A stretch of DNA of 64,000 bases from assembly GCA_024401695.1 (NCBI GenBank), contig JAKSKN010000010.1, positions 22,777-86,776 of the forward strand, read 5' to 3'. Shown in pieces: positions 43,642-53,258 of the stretch. The stretch comes from Bacteroidales bacterium. Lineage in GTDB: Bacteria; Bacteroidota; Bacteroidia; Bacteroidales; UBA932. A program made the translations under genes and the position numbers. The notes under the pieces are model-generated. The model did no database searches and was not told where the DNA came from. It saw nothing but the letters and a program-made list of their open reading frames with translations. How positions within the stretch are numbered: position 1 is the stretch's first letter; each line of letters begins with the position of its first letter.

Positions 43642-44337
43642 ATGATTGCTTCGCTTCTGATATTGACAATACTGGCCGGCCCGATGATGCCGGCCAGTAT
43701 TTCATTATTCGGACCGGGCGATGTCGTCCCCGAGGCTGTCATCGAGTCGCAGGGAGCAGAAGCCTTCTTCACCATACAGGAGATTTCAGACGAACTCTTC
43801 GAGTACATCTATGGCAAGTCATATAAGGAAGACTGCACCCTGCCAAGAAGCGAGTTGAGATACCTTACCGTCCTTCACCGCAATGCGGAAGGGCAGGCCA
43901 TAGTCGGCGAAATGATGGTCAACAGAAGCATTGCAGACGACATTCTCGAGATACTGCGTGAACTGTACGACAATTCATACCCCATCGAGAGGATGCTGCT
44001 CATCGACCGCTACAACGCCTCCGACGAAGCATCGATGAACGACAACAACTCAAGCGCCTTCAACTTCAGGATGATCGCCCACACGGCAAAGCCTTCAAAG
44101 CACGGTCTCGGTATGGCGGTGGATATCAATCCGCTTTACAATCCATATCACAAGATCTACCCATCCGGCAAGGAAGTCATAGAGCCGGAATCAGGGACGG
44201 CCTATCTTGACCGCTCAAAAAAATTTACTTACAAAATAGAACGCGGAGACCTATGCTGGCGCCTTTTCATCGCCCACGGGTTCAAGTGGGGCGGCGGCTG
44301 GGCCAGCAGCAAGGATTATCAGCACTTTGAGAAATAA
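43642..44337 (+). CDS. M15 family D-Ala-D-Ala carboxypeptidase-like metallopeptidase
   Basis: The protein has 231 residues. A hydrophobic N-terminus suggests export. Zinc ligands are visible as SKHGLGMAVDIN (His154 and Asp161) and DYQHFEK (His near 228), the M15 pattern. It should trim peptidoglycan stem peptides. Its link to the GH9 enzyme is only positional. Confidence 0.85.
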   Translation: MIASLLILTILAGPMMPASISLFGPGDVVPEAVIESQGAEAFFTIQEISDELFEYIYGKSYKEDCTLPRSELRYLTVLHRNAEGQAIVGEMMVNRSIADDILEILRELYDNSYPIERMLLIDRYNASDEASMNDNNSSAFNFRMIAHTAKPSKHGLGMAVDINPLYNPYHKIYPSGKEVIEPESGTAYLDRSKKFTYKIERGDLCWRLFIAHGFKWGGGWASSKDYQHFEK

Positions 44338-44343
44338 ACCCTG

Positions 44344-45033
44344 CTAATAGAAATAGGTGAGGGTGTAAGAAAGCTCGGGAACCGACGGATATTCCACTTT
44401 CTTTGAAATCAGGCGGCCATAGTCGTCGTAGACATACGACTCTGCAAACAGGGTTGCCCATTTCTGGCTGTCTTCCTTGAAAACATATCTGGTGCAGGCG
44501 GCAATGATGCCGTTGGTGTACGCATACTCATCCATACTTTCCGGAACGGTACCATCGTGTGCAACAAGGTCATAATTCACCGTGCTGGATACGAGGTTGT
44601 TGCCGAATTCATAGAAAAACTCACGGCGCTGCGTGTCAACCCACTCGCCGTCAACTTCTTCGGAAACAGTGCAGGTTTCCGGCCTGTTCCCCATATAGGA
44701 ATATTCGTACCTGGACTTGGACACACCCGTCAGCCTGTCGGAAGTATCATAGTAGGACGTCGTTATCTGTGCAGCATTGCCGTATGAATCGAAAGTCCTT
44801 TCAGAGACGACCTTTCGCGTGAACTCCCAGTTACCGTCGACTTTGTTATATTCCTTGATGGTTTCCTTGAGGTTTGTAACCTCGACGAACTCCGTCTTGA
44901 CGGTTTCCTTGCCGTCCGTGTCGGTCAATACACAATATTTGGAATTGTAATTTATATCAACGTCAGGCTGGGTGTTGAGGTTGCAGCCCGCAATCGCAAG
45001 GGCTGACAACAATAATGCGATATTCTTTTTCAT
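44344..45033 (-). CDS. Lipoprotein of unknown function
   Basis: The protein has 229 residues and begins MKKNIALLLSALAIAGCNLN, with lipobox Cys17. The rest is rich in Y, E and T and contains repeating strands such as RYEYSYMG, REFFYEFGN, ESYVYDDYGRLI, a YD/RHS-like beta-repeat pattern common in Bacteroidetes surface lipoproteins. Function unknown. Confidence 0.7.
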   Translation of the reverse strand: MKKNIALLLSALAIAGCNLNTQPDVDINYNSKYCVLTDTDGKETVKTEFVEVTNLKETIKEYNKVDGNWEFTRKVVSERTFDSYGNAAQITTSYYDTSDRLTGVSKSRYEYSYMGNRPETCTVSEEVDGEWVDTQRREFFYEFGNNLVSSTVNYDLVAHDGTVPESMDEYAYTNGIIAACTRYVFKEDSQKWATLFAESYVYDDYGRLISKKVEYPSVPELSYTLTYFY

Positions 45034-45092
45034 GGTGTGAATTTCGATAACTTATTTGAAAATTGCAAATCTCCTTGAAAACGGCAGGGCTG

Positions 45093-45974
45093 TCACTTCC
45101 AGAGCCTCTGCATGAACTGATTGCAGAATTCCTCCCAATTGTACCACTCGTGCCCGCCCGGAACCAGCTGGAATTCGTGCGGATAACCCTTGCGGCCGAG
45201 GTCGCGGTCCCACTCGATGATGCTGTTCTCGAAGAAGTCAGTATCGCCTATCATAACAAGATAGAGTCTCGGAGGATCCTGGAACTGGGTTGCAAGCCTG
45301 CCATTCAATTTCCTGTAAAAACCATTGTCAGGCCCCGCCTTCATAAAGGAGCTGACCATAGGCGAGAACACACCGACATAGTCAAACACATCGGGGTGAT
45401 TGGAAGAAATGTGAATGGTCTGCATTGCGCCGATGGACATCCCGGCCAGGGCCCGATGTCCCTTGTCGGCAATCGTGCGGAACAGGCTGTCAGTCGAAGC
45501 CACGACATCCTTCACGAACCTGGACTCCACCGTACCGTCCACTTCGAAGAATGACTCAAGGGCATTCTTGAGTCTCGCGTTGCCATAATCCTCGGCGTCA
45601 TCGTACTGGTTGGCATTCGGCAGCACGACAATGGTCGGAAACATCGCCCCGGTTGCGCACAGGCTGTCGATGTTGTGCAAGAGGTTTCCCTTCTCAATCC
45701 AGGAGCATTCGTTGCCCCTCGCGCCGTGAAGAAGATAGAAGACAGGATATCTTTCCTGGCTGTCATAATAGCCCTTCGGGAGATAGACGAATGCTCTCCT
45801 TGCCACCATCCCCGGCTCCGAAGACGGAAAGAATACTTCCTCCAGGATGCCCTGGGGAGTACCCTTGATATGAGGCTGCGGGTATTGGTCGTGAACCGCA
45901 TATTTTCCAGCAGCACAAGCCTGCAGAAGCAGCACGGCTACAAGAAATATGACTATGCGGAGGCTTTTTTTCAT
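45093..45974 (-). CDS. Esterase lipoprotein (CE1/feruloyl-esterase-like)
   Basis: The protein has 293 residues. The lipobox is LLQACAAG with Cys near 20. The alpha/beta-hydrolase core shows RYPVFYLLHGARGNECSW near 77-94, nucleophile elbow AGMSIGAMQ (Ser near 180) and C-terminal His in VPGGHEWYNWEEF. Such enzymes de-esterify plant polysaccharides, which fits the nearby GH9 cellulase. It overlaps the glycosyltransferase gene by 4 bp. Confidence 0.85.
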   Translation of the reverse strand: MKKSLRIVIFLVAVLLLQACAAGKYAVHDQYPQPHIKGTPQGILEEVFFPSSEPGMVARRAFVYLPKGYYDSQERYPVFYLLHGARGNECSWIEKGNLLHNIDSLCATGAMFPTIVVLPNANQYDDAEDYGNARLKNALESFFEVDGTVESRFVKDVVASTDSLFRTIADKGHRALAGMSIGAMQTIHISSNHPDVFDYVGVFSPMVSSFMKAGPDNGFYRKLNGRLATQFQDPPRLYLVMIGDTDFFENSIIEWDRDLGRKGYPHEFQLVPGGHEWYNWEEFCNQFMQRLWK

Positions 45975-47113
45975 TTGACAAGAGCCTTGTTATACATCCC
46001 GATCATAGACTGCGTGCTGAGATCGATGTCATATTTCTTCACTGACTCAGCATAGGCGTCACCCATCTTCTCTCTCTCTTCAGGATGTTCTATCCACCAG
46101 TCGATTCGCTCGGCGAGCGCCTTTGCATCCCTGATCGGGAAAATGCTGCGCTCGTCAAGCGCGAACTGCGAGGTTGCGGTCACCCTGCCCTTGGCGATGA
46201 CCGGAACGGCGCCTTCGCGGAGCGCCTCCACACAGGACAGGCCTTCAACCTCCACGGTAGCACAATGTATGTAGAGATATGCCTTGCGGCAAATACCTGA
46301 CAGGGTCTTGCTGTCGTAGAAATCTATTATCGGCTCATATTTCAGGACGCCGTCCTTCATCAGCCGGGCCACCATCTTGCGGTATTTCTTTTCCTTCGGG
46401 CCCTTGCCGGCAAACGAAAGCTGGATCTCCCTGCTGTGACGGGAATAGCGCATCGCGTCAAGCAGTGTACCCTGTGATTTTTCGTTAGAAAAACGTCCTG
46501 TGCAAAGAATCAGATACGGGTCGGCCTGAGGCTTGTCGGAGGAAGTTCTGTCTGTCGCGGTTGTGATACCGTTGGAGAACACCATCTTTTCAGACTTGAA
46601 CCCGTAACCATCCAGATAGTCCCGGACCATATAGGTAGGGCAATGGATGATTCTGCATTTGTCATAAACCAGCTTGCGCCAGAAAAAAGTGACCAGCCGG
46701 TTGAAGACGGCATCGTTCTGCATCTCAAGATTGGCCATTATATTCTCTGTCAGGAGATGGTAGGAGCCGACGCAGACTTTTCCCGCCCTGGCTGCCAGAT
46801 TTGCCGCGATGGCCTCGATAGGGAACCCCTCTTCCAAATGGATGACATCGGCCCACTCGACGGCCTCACGCATCATCTTCCTGTCCGCAGCGGCATACCT
46901 GAAGCCGCTGGAATATATGATATTCTCGAAAAATGGGATCTTGAAATGCTTGAGAGGATATTCCGGCTGTTGCCCGCCCTCTTCCGGATTGGCACAGGCC
47001 ATTATTCTCGCCTCTATTCCCGAAGCGTTGAGCTCCTTGTGCAGGGTCTGCACAGCGGTGCACAAACCATTGCCGCGATAAAATGCATTATTGCAAACAA
47101 TAAGAACCTTCAT
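45971..47113 (-). CDS. GT4-family glycosyltransferase
   Basis: The protein has 380 residues with a GT-B fold: MKVLIVCNNAFYRGNGLCT at the N-terminus, YLILCTGRFSNEKSQGTLLDA near 200-220 at the start of the nucleotide-sugar domain, and EVEGLSCVEALREGAVPVIA near 290 with the ExxxxxxxE motif. The acceptor is unknown, possibly a glycolipid or capsule. First gene of a two-gene unit with the esterase. Confidence 0.85.
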   Translation of the reverse strand: MKVLIVCNNAFYRGNGLCTAVQTLHKELNASGIEARIMACANPEEGGQQPEYPLKHFKIPFFENIIYSSGFRYAAADRKMMREAVEWADVIHLEEGFPIEAIAANLAARAGKVCVGSYHLLTENIMANLEMQNDAVFNRLVTFFWRKLVYDKCRIIHCPTYMVRDYLDGYGFKSEKMVFSNGITTATDRTSSDKPQADPYLILCTGRFSNEKSQGTLLDAMRYSRHSREIQLSFAGKGPKEKKYRKMVARLMKDGVLKYEPIIDFYDSKTLSGICRKAYLYIHCATVEVEGLSCVEALREGAVPVIAKGRVTATSQFALDERSIFPIRDAKALAERIDWWIEHPEEREKMGDAYAESVKKYDIDLSTQSMIGMYNKALVK

Positions 47114-47195
47114 TTCAGTTTAGGAATGATGAAAAAATAAGTTGGTAAAGATTTATGAGGGATTGTTTATGTATTTTGGATATGGAATGAAGGAG

Positions 47196-47210
47196 CGTAG
47201 CCGTGCTACG
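47196..47210. repeat. Hairpin in a 250-bp gene-free stretch
   Basis: CGTAGC and GCTACG form a 6-bp stem with a 3-nt loop inside the stretch between the glycosyltransferase and MarR genes (47114-47361). No reading frame here resembles a protein. It may be a mobile-element remnant. Confidence 0.35.
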
Positions 47211-47361
47211 TGACTGAATGACATGTTCAAAAGACAAAACAAGAACCATAAAGATTACCAAGTTATTTTTTAAGAATGACTTAAGATTGGCATATTTGTG
47301 CAAAGATAGCCAAAAGACACGATAACCCGGCATTTAATTGGGAAATCCGGACAAAATGGTA

Positions 47362-47369
47362 TAACTTTG
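47362..47369 (+). promoter_or_regulatory. -7 box for the MarR gene
   Basis: TAACTTTG lies 29 nt before the ATG at 47399. It fits TAnnTTTG. Confidence 0.5.
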
Positions 47370-47398
47370 TGAAAGTACGATACTATTACTATCCCGGA

Positions 47399-47857
47399 AT
47401 GCTACTGACAAAAGAAATCGCCGTTTATCTCAATCTCGTGGCCTGCAGGTTCAAGCAGTACACCGCAAATCTGCTCAAGAAGAACAACATCGGACTCACG
47501 CCGGAGCAGTTTCTCACCATAGACATCCTCTGGAATCAGGGGCCTATGCCGCAGTTCCGCATAGCGGAGGCAATGCAGAAAGACAAGAACTCGGTGACCA
47601 ACCTTGTGGACGCCCTTGAAAAGAAGCAGCTCGTGGAACGCATCCGTGACAAGAATGACAGACGGTCCAACCTGGTCACGCTCACGCCGAGGGCTGAAGC
47701 AATGAAGAACGGGACAAAGCAGTTCGGCATCTCAATGCTTGACGACCTTCTCAAGGGAATAGACGAAAAAGAGCTGCAATCTTTCCTTGCAACTCTTAAA
47801 AAGATCGATCAGGCGATGGCCGACGGCAGGCTGTCAGAAGAGAGCTCTGACCTTTGA
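47399..47857 (+). CDS. MarR family transcriptional regulator
   Basis: The protein has 152 residues with start at 47399 (MLLTKEIAVYLNLVACRF); a GTG at 47369 lies inside the promoter box. The winged helix is FRIAEAMQKDKNSVTNLVDALEKKQLVERIRDKNDRRSNLVTL split over about residues 50-95, with the DxRs wing motif DKNDRRS. It converges on, and overlaps by 24 bp, the last gene of the sulfonolipid operon. Palindromes at that operon's promoter are of MarR type, so it is a candidate regulator. Confidence 0.85.
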   Translation: MLLTKEIAVYLNLVACRFKQYTANLLKKNNIGLTPEQFLTIDILWNQGPMPQFRIAEAMQKDKNSVTNLVDALEKKQLVERIRDKNDRRSNLVTLTPRAEAMKNGTKQFGISMLDDLLKGIDEKELQSFLATLKKIDQAMADGRLSEESSDL

Positions 47858-49117
47858 TATGACCTCACCGGCCGGCAGGTCCGGGCTCAATTCCAGGTCA
47901 CTTCCCTTGAAGACATAACCTTTGCTCATCGCAGCCAGCGTCCCGCCTCCCGTACAGTTGAGCATTATCATATCCTCCTTCCCTACCTTGCCTTCCTCCA
48001 CGGCCTTTGCAAGGGATGCGACGGCAACGCAGGCGGCTGGAAGCAGTTCGTAACCTTCGAGATTGCGGAACTGCATCATCCAATACATTATGTCGTTGTT
48101 GTCGGCGAGGAACACGTCTCCGCCGCTTGCCTTCAGCACATCATACAGACCTCCGGCAATGCTATAAGGCGGTTTCCTGTTTGAAAGGACTTTGGCCAGG
48201 ATGATTTCCGCCTGGCGGCGTCCGGCATCCGGGTCAAGCGGCAGCAATTCCCTTGAATCCGCCTTCCAGGAATCATACATCAGAGTGAACGGAGCGTTCT
48301 GCCCGACGAAAACCTTCATCCTGTTCGCGCCGAAGCGTCCATCCTCGGCAAGCCTGCAGGCATTCTCCCAGGCCGCGATCGCACCTGTGCCCGAACCGAC
48401 CGCCTGGAAGTATGCATCGGGAATCACACCCGTCTTCTCAACGAAGCTCAGGAGAGTAGTGCCCATACCGTCCCTGCGGGCGATATTCTTGGCACCGCCC
48501 TCAAGAATGAACCCCGGATCCTCGGCAAGCTTCTCGCCTATGCTGATGGCATCATAATAGTCGCATCCGTGCGGCACGGTCACGAGCTTGACGCATTTGT
48601 CAAGCTTCCTTCTGAACCAGAGGTCGTGCAGGTTGTCGTTCGGCACGCAGATGACCACAGGTATCTTGTTGTCCGAACATACCTGGGCAAAGGCCCTGGC
48701 CGTGTTTCCGGCAGACTGGACCACAAGTATCCTTTTCTCGTCGGCATCAAGCCTGGCAAGGACTGAATAGGCCTCGGTTTCCTTGAAGGAACAGGTCCTG
48801 AACTTTGCACCTATCCTGGGATTCCAGCCGGAGAATGTGATGTACAGGTTGTCGAGTCCGAGGAATTTCCCCATTCCCTTTGCCTTGTAGGTCACAGGAG
48901 CGCAGGACTTCTTCAGAAGCCTTTTGACCGGCATCCACTCGGCGTATCTGTATATGCCGTCATATTCCGGATGCGGAGTGAAGGCCCTGTTCTCATAAAC
49001 GGCCCTGACAAGGGACGGCGACTTGCTCTCGGGATCGGCAAGCGTCCAGCCTCTGTCCTCGAATTCGTGACCATCGCAGACATTCTGCAGATGGTATTTT
49101 GTCTTGATGAATCTCAT
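47834..49117 (-). CDS. Cysteate synthase (PLP-dependent, threonine-synthase fold; SulA-like)
   Basis: The protein has 427 residues. PLP fold-type II features: a Lys-containing stretch near GAKFRTCSFKETEA, AGNTARAFAQVC near 141, and glycine loops VGSGTGAIAAWENA near 244 and NCTGGGTLAAMSKG near 393. The overall pattern (CDGHEFEDRGW start, WNPRIGAKFRTC) matches cysteate synthase, which turns O-phosphoserine and sulfite into cysteate. Cysteate is the head group of capnine sulfonolipids. The acyltransferase and reductase of the same pathway lie in this operon. Threonine synthase is the main alternative. Confidence 0.82.
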   Translation of the reverse strand: MRFIKTKYHLQNVCDGHEFEDRGWTLADPESKSPSLVRAVYENRAFTPHPEYDGIYRYAEWMPVKRLLKKSCAPVTYKAKGMGKFLGLDNLYITFSGWNPRIGAKFRTCSFKETEAYSVLARLDADEKRILVVQSAGNTARAFAQVCSDNKIPVVICVPNDNLHDLWFRRKLDKCVKLVTVPHGCDYYDAISIGEKLAEDPGFILEGGAKNIARRDGMGTTLLSFVEKTGVIPDAYFQAVGSGTGAIAAWENACRLAEDGRFGANRMKVFVGQNAPFTLMYDSWKADSRELLPLDPDAGRRQAEIILAKVLSNRKPPYSIAGGLYDVLKASGGDVFLADNNDIMYWMMQFRNLEGYELLPAACVAVASLAKAVEEGKVGKEDMIMLNCTGGGTLAAMSKGYVFKGSDLELSPDLPAGEVISKVRALF

Positions 49118-49121
49118 ATTG

Positions 49122-50855
49122 CTACATTATTATCTGTTCGTCTATTATCTGTGCCAGGTCCTTGACCGGACGGTCTGCGTATCTGGCGAAAGTCGCAAGG
49201 CAGAGAGGGCAGGCCGTCGCAATCGCATCGGCCTTGCTCGCATACAGGTTCTCAAGCGATGCCCTGGTGATCTTCTCCCTGTGCTCGAAATCCAGCGACA
49301 GCGAACCGAGCGAACCGCCGCAGCACACGCTCTCCGCACGGTTCTTCGGAGCCTCCGCTATCGCGGCAGCCTTACCGATAAGTGCGCGCGGCGAATCGTA
49401 GATACCACACCCACGCCCCAGCTCACAAGGATCGTGATATACATAACAGGTATCTCCTTTCTCAAGCGTGAACAACCCCTTATCCATCATCTTGCGGAAA
49501 TATTCCGAGTAGAAAGCGACCTTGGTGCTGCCCAGGTCATAGCTTTCGGAAAATTCCCTGTAACAGATAGGGCAGCTGACAAGAAGGGTGTGCGCACCGC
49601 TTTTCCTGATGATTTCCTCGTTTTTCTTCCTGAGCGCGGCAGCTTCTTTCAGACGGCCTGCAGTGTGAAGCGGCCGGCCGCAGCAAAGGCCGCCGTCGCG
49701 GTCCATCCATTCGTACCTCACGCCGGATTTCCGGAGGATGGACTCCACGCTTCGCCCTATGTTGGGAGTAAGCTGGCTCATACATCCTGAGAAGTACAGA
49801 ATCTTCCCCGACGCCCAGTATGTGTCATATCCATCGGAGGATATCCGGGAGAAATCCGGGGTGATCCTGTATTTTCTGGCCGCCCTGGCCAGTATCCTCA
49901 GTTTAGGACCGTCAACTCCCACCTGGCATACCGACGTACATTTGCCGCACAGCATACATTTGTCGCTGATCTCCCTGACCCTCGGTTCATTGCCGCGGCG
50001 GAGCTGGCGGGTCAGGTACACGGTGCTGTTTTTCAGATTTGCCGTATCGGCGTTCATCGGGCAGGCATCTATGCAGACGCCGCAGTTCGGGCAGCTGTCC
50101 GCCTGAACGCGCGCCATCCCCTTGTGCGGTCGCGTTATCCCCACGCCGGCGTTGCGCATCGTGATGAGAAGCATCTCCGCAGGGATATGCAGATAGCGCG
50201 TAAACGGCAGCACGGCCATGAAGGTGCACAGGGCGATGGAATATGCCCACCACGGGGCGACGGTGAGGTTGCCCGCCCTGGCGCACTGCTCGGCAACAAG
50301 GCGCAGAGGGAAAATCGCCCAAAGGGAGTACAGGCCCAGGAGGTTGAACAGGGTCGGCCGCGCCGTGCGCTTCATTCCGAACAGGCGTGACCAGAAGCGC
50401 TTGACCACAGCCAGGGCGATTCCCGCGATGACGAGCAGCAGGAAGGCATCCATCGCCTTCGAGATGACGGTATGCTGCCCGCCTTCCACGAAGTAGTCAA
50501 AAAAGATCGGATAATAGAATGTAGCGAGCTTCCCGGGGAAATACACCAGAACCTCCAGATGGCCAAGAAGTATTATCATAAACCATCCGAAAGCGATGCT
50601 GGAATGCATTAATCCCAGGATACGGTTGCGCTTCCAGAGCTTGACGTGTATAAGGCAGTCGAGCACTATGTCCACCGCATTCTTGATTATCAGATTGGGA
50701 TGGATGAGCGACAGGAGCCATTTTTTCCGGTCGGCCTTGTCCAGCTGCCCCACGACGACCGCCGCCTTGACGGCACATACGGCAAGGACGAACGCCATCC
50801 CTGCGAGGAACGGCAGCACGAACGGGTGGAATCCTGTAGCAAATCTCTCAGTCAT
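49122..50855 (-). CDS. Membrane heterodisulfide-reductase-like protein (HdrE-HdrD fusion type)
   Basis: The protein has 577 residues. The first 240 contain about six membrane segments of NarI/HdrE cytochrome-b type. Two 4Fe-4S motifs follow (CPNCGVCIDACP near 265, CMLCGKCTSVCQ near 307). Two CCG domains come last (GCMSQLTPNIGRS with LCCGRPLHTAG, and DPCELGRGCGIYDSPR with SVCCGGSLGS). Family members pass electrons between quinones and a CCG-bound 4Fe-4S site that handles thiols or disulfides. It sits between the soluble Hdr-like genes and cysteate synthase, 4 nt from the latter. Confidence 0.85.
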   Translation of the reverse strand: MTERFATGFHPFVLPFLAGMAFVLAVCAVKAAVVVGQLDKADRKKWLLSLIHPNLIIKNAVDIVLDCLIHVKLWKRNRILGLMHSSIAFGWFMIILLGHLEVLVYFPGKLATFYYPIFFDYFVEGGQHTVISKAMDAFLLLVIAGIALAVVKRFWSRLFGMKRTARPTLFNLLGLYSLWAIFPLRLVAEQCARAGNLTVAPWWAYSIALCTFMAVLPFTRYLHIPAEMLLITMRNAGVGITRPHKGMARVQADSCPNCGVCIDACPMNADTANLKNSTVYLTRQLRRGNEPRVREISDKCMLCGKCTSVCQVGVDGPKLRILARAARKYRITPDFSRISSDGYDTYWASGKILYFSGCMSQLTPNIGRSVESILRKSGVRYEWMDRDGGLCCGRPLHTAGRLKEAAALRKKNEEIIRKSGAHTLLVSCPICYREFSESYDLGSTKVAFYSEYFRKMMDKGLFTLEKGDTCYVYHDPCELGRGCGIYDSPRALIGKAAAIAEAPKNRAESVCCGGSLGSLSLDFEHREKITRASLENLYASKADAIATACPLCLATFARYADRPVKDLAQIIDEQIIM

Positions 50856-51165
50856 ATATCTTGCAGATCGAAAGGATCAGGTTCCTTGTGTTGATGCCAC
50901 GCGGGCAGACCATTGTGCACTTGCCACAAAGCATACAGCACTGCAGCATCTCACCGGCACTCCGGCCGCGTTGCAATGCGAGAAGGACCTTGCGGACACT
51001 CATCCCCGACAGCCTCCCCGCCGGGCAGCTTGCACTGCAGCTGCCGCAACCTATGCATATCCCCGCACCCGGCTCAAGCCTGCACAGCTGCTCGAAGCGG
51101 AGGTCATCCACCTTTCCAAGGTCCATGGTGGAGCTTTTGCTCAATGAAAATCCGAAATCCATCAT
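50848..51165 (-). CDS. HdrC-like 4Fe-4S protein
   Basis: The protein has 105 residues and carries two clusters: CIGCGSCSASCPAGR near 37-51 and CCMLCGKCTMVCPRG near 76-90. It is an electron relay between the HdrA-like flavoprotein (4-bp overlap upstream) and the membrane subunit (8-bp overlap downstream). Confidence 0.85.
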   Translation of the reverse strand: MMDFGFSLSKSSTMDLGKVDDLRFEQLCRLEPGAGICIGCGSCSASCPAGRLSGMSVRKVLLALQRGRSAGEMLQCCMLCGKCTMVCPRGINTRNLILSICKIYD

Positions 51166-52175
51166 TCCCCGCTCAGATATGTGTGTATGGACAAGGCAGC
51201 GCTGCGAGCCTCCGCGATGGTCTCCGGGACGGTCTTCGGGCCTGTGCAGGAACCGGCGAAGAAGATTCCGGGGCGGTTGGATTCCACGACGGAATATTCA
51301 TTGTCAACGCTCCTGAGGAAGCCGTCGCTGTCCGTTTCAAGCCCTGCCATTTCAGACAGTTCCCGTATGCTGTCGTTCCGGACAATGCCGGACATCAGGA
51401 CCAGAAGGTCAAGCCTGACCTTGAGAGGCTTTCCGGACAGGGTGTCCTCGGCTTTTACCTGCAGACCCCCGTCAATGGTCTCGCCGACCTCCGACACACG
51501 TCCGCGTATGAACTGTATGCCGTAATCCCTCTGCGCATTGACATAGAAATCCTCATACTTCTTCCCGAAGAGGCGGAGGTCCATATAGAAGCAATAGACC
51601 TTTGCGTATGGGAAGCGTTCCTTGATCTCAATGGCCTGCTTGATCGCCGTGGCACAGCAGACCTTGGAGCACTGGCCGTTGCAGGCCTTGAGGTCCCTGG
51701 ACCCGACGCAGTGCACGAAACCCACCGTCCCGACATTCTCCGGCACACGGGGATCCTCCTTTCCCGAGAACCACGCCTCGAGGTCCGAGTTCGTGATGAC
51801 GTGGTCATACACGCCATAACCGTATTCTTCTTTCCTTGTGGCGTCGAACAGACGGAATCCCGTGGAGACCAGGACGGCCGAAGCATTCACCACGATGCCG
51901 TTGCTGAGCTTGAGGCTGTATCCGTCGGCAAGGCGGTTGAACGATATGACCTTGGTCCCGAGAAAGGCATTGGCTCCCCGCACATCCGCACGCAGCCTGT
52001 CTATGATATCCTTTGCCGAAGACATATCGGGAAAGAGCTTGTGCCACGATGCGACGTGCCCCCCCAGTTCCTTTGATGCCTCAACCAGGATCGGCGTGTG
52101 GCCTAGTGCGAGAAGCGCCTTCGCCGCCTCCATTCCGGCGATTCCGCCGCCTATTATTACGATATTCCCATTCAT
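51162..52175 (-). CDS. HdrA/QmoA-like FAD protein
   Basis: The protein has 337 residues, close to QmoA and much shorter than methanogen HdrA. The FAD loop is IVIIGGGIAGMEAAKALLA at the N-terminus. A cluster-binding CVGSRDLKACNGQCSKVCC stretch lies near 172-190, and GIFFAGSCTGPKTVPETIAE near 305-325 completes the flavin fold. It is the likely electron-bifurcating or electron-transfer hub of the complex. Confidence 0.88.
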   Translation of the reverse strand: MNGNIVIIGGGIAGMEAAKALLALGHTPILVEASKELGGHVASWHKLFPDMSSAKDIIDRLRADVRGANAFLGTKVISFNRLADGYSLKLSNGIVVNASAVLVSTGFRLFDATRKEEYGYGVYDHVITNSDLEAWFSGKEDPRVPENVGTVGFVHCVGSRDLKACNGQCSKVCCATAIKQAIEIKERFPYAKVYCFYMDLRLFGKKYEDFYVNAQRDYGIQFIRGRVSEVGETIDGGLQVKAEDTLSGKPLKVRLDLLVLMSGIVRNDSIRELSEMAGLETDSDGFLRSVDNEYSVVESNRPGIFFAGSCTGPKTVPETIAEARSAALSIHTYLSGE

Positions 52176-52176
52176 T

Positions 52177-53247
52177 CTAGAAACACTTTATTGAAGTCGG
52201 AAGTTCCGGCCGCATAATGTCTTCGCGGTTCAGTCCAAGGTATTTTGCCGCCGGGTCATATTCCACTCCCATCTTGTCCAGAAGGGGCTCCACGGCCACC
52301 TGATGCAGCTGCAGGCCAAGGTCCCAGGGGTCATAGCCAAGTACAAGCCCGGCGAGTTCCTCATATGTAAGGACCGGTATCCCGAAGCCGTTCCCGCCAT
52401 ACGTCCTTCCCGTCTGCTCCGCGATGACATACTGCCACCTGTCAAGGAAATACGGACATCCGGGACAGTTCGTTATGATTGCGTCAGGATGATATGGCTC
52501 CATCGACTCGAATTTCTTGTGTGTATTGGACAGGCTGTATCCGCGGTTCGCCTTGACGTGGTACTGGCGGAAACCGTATCCGCAGCAATGGCGGCGCTCA
52601 GGATAATCTATGACCTGCCCGCCCCAGCTTTCCACCATTCCGGCCAGCACGTACGGATATTCAGCACCGCCGACACCTTTCGAAGGGAACATCTTGGCAT
52701 AGTGGCAACCTATGTGCTCAACTATCTTCAGAGGCTCTCCGGTGACGGCATTGACGAGCTTGTGCTTCGCCCGTGCCGCTATTTCATTGCGCCAATGATA
52801 GATCAGGTCGCTTGAATGGGCCAGATATTTCGGCTTGTTGAACTCCCTGCGGCAGGCTTTCCAGAGATCCTCACGTATCCTTGCCTCAAGTTCCGGGAAC
52901 TCGCGCCAGGTCTCGAGGATCTCGGCGTAGTTGCCGAACGACGTTATGCAGCTCGGACAGTAATTCTCATATCCCGCCTCGGTCATAAGCGCGAACTGCC
53001 GCGCCACGATGGTCATCACGGTCTCCTGGGGGATTGTGTCGCAGTGATATGCGATGCCACCGCAGGTGGTATGATGAGGAGTCTCGTAAATGTCTTTTCC
53101 GAGGACGTTCCGGGTTATCTCCGTAAACATCCGCTCGCTTGCCGGAAAGAAATTCTGCCTTATGCAGCTGCGTACATAGTACCAGTTGTCATCGGGAATA
53201 TCCTTCTGATATTCACTCCATATCCTTTGCTTTCCTTCGTAGATCAT
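52177..53247 (-). CDS. HdrB-like CCG-domain protein
   Basis: The protein has 356 residues. One CCG domain is intact (IGCHYAKMFPSKGVGG near 185, ERRHCCGYGFRQ near 225, TNCPGCPYFLDRW near 262). An N-terminal counterpart has HTTCGGIAYHC near 58-68 and YCPSCITSFG near 96. These cysteines hold the noncubane or 4Fe-4S site that cleaves disulfides in HdrB. It follows the HdrC-like gene after a 34-nt gap containing a palindrome. Confidence 0.85.
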   Translation of the reverse strand: MIYEGKQRIWSEYQKDIPDDNWYYVRSCIRQNFFPASERMFTEITRNVLGKDIYETPHHTTCGGIAYHCDTIPQETVMTIVARQFALMTEAGYENYCPSCITSFGNYAEILETWREFPELEARIREDLWKACRREFNKPKYLAHSSDLIYHWRNEIAARAKHKLVNAVTGEPLKIVEHIGCHYAKMFPSKGVGGAEYPYVLAGMVESWGGQVIDYPERRHCCGYGFRQYHVKANRGYSLSNTHKKFESMEPYHPDAIITNCPGCPYFLDRWQYVIAEQTGRTYGGNGFGIPVLTYEELAGLVLGYDPWDLGLQLHQVAVEPLLDKMGVEYDPAAKYLGLNREDIMRPELPTSIKCF

Positions 53248-53258
53248 ATTTTTCGTAC

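Noticed and set aside
47114-47361. A small gene or RNA between the glycosyltransferase and MarR genes
   Set aside because: Only a short hairpin and A+T-rich sequence are seen; no coding pattern or known RNA motif.
50913-52076. A 387-codon plus-strand open frame
   Set aside because: It lies antisense to the HdrA-like gene and its neighbour, which have clear FAD and cysteine motifs. Its translation shows no domain and comes from high-G+C frame shadowing.
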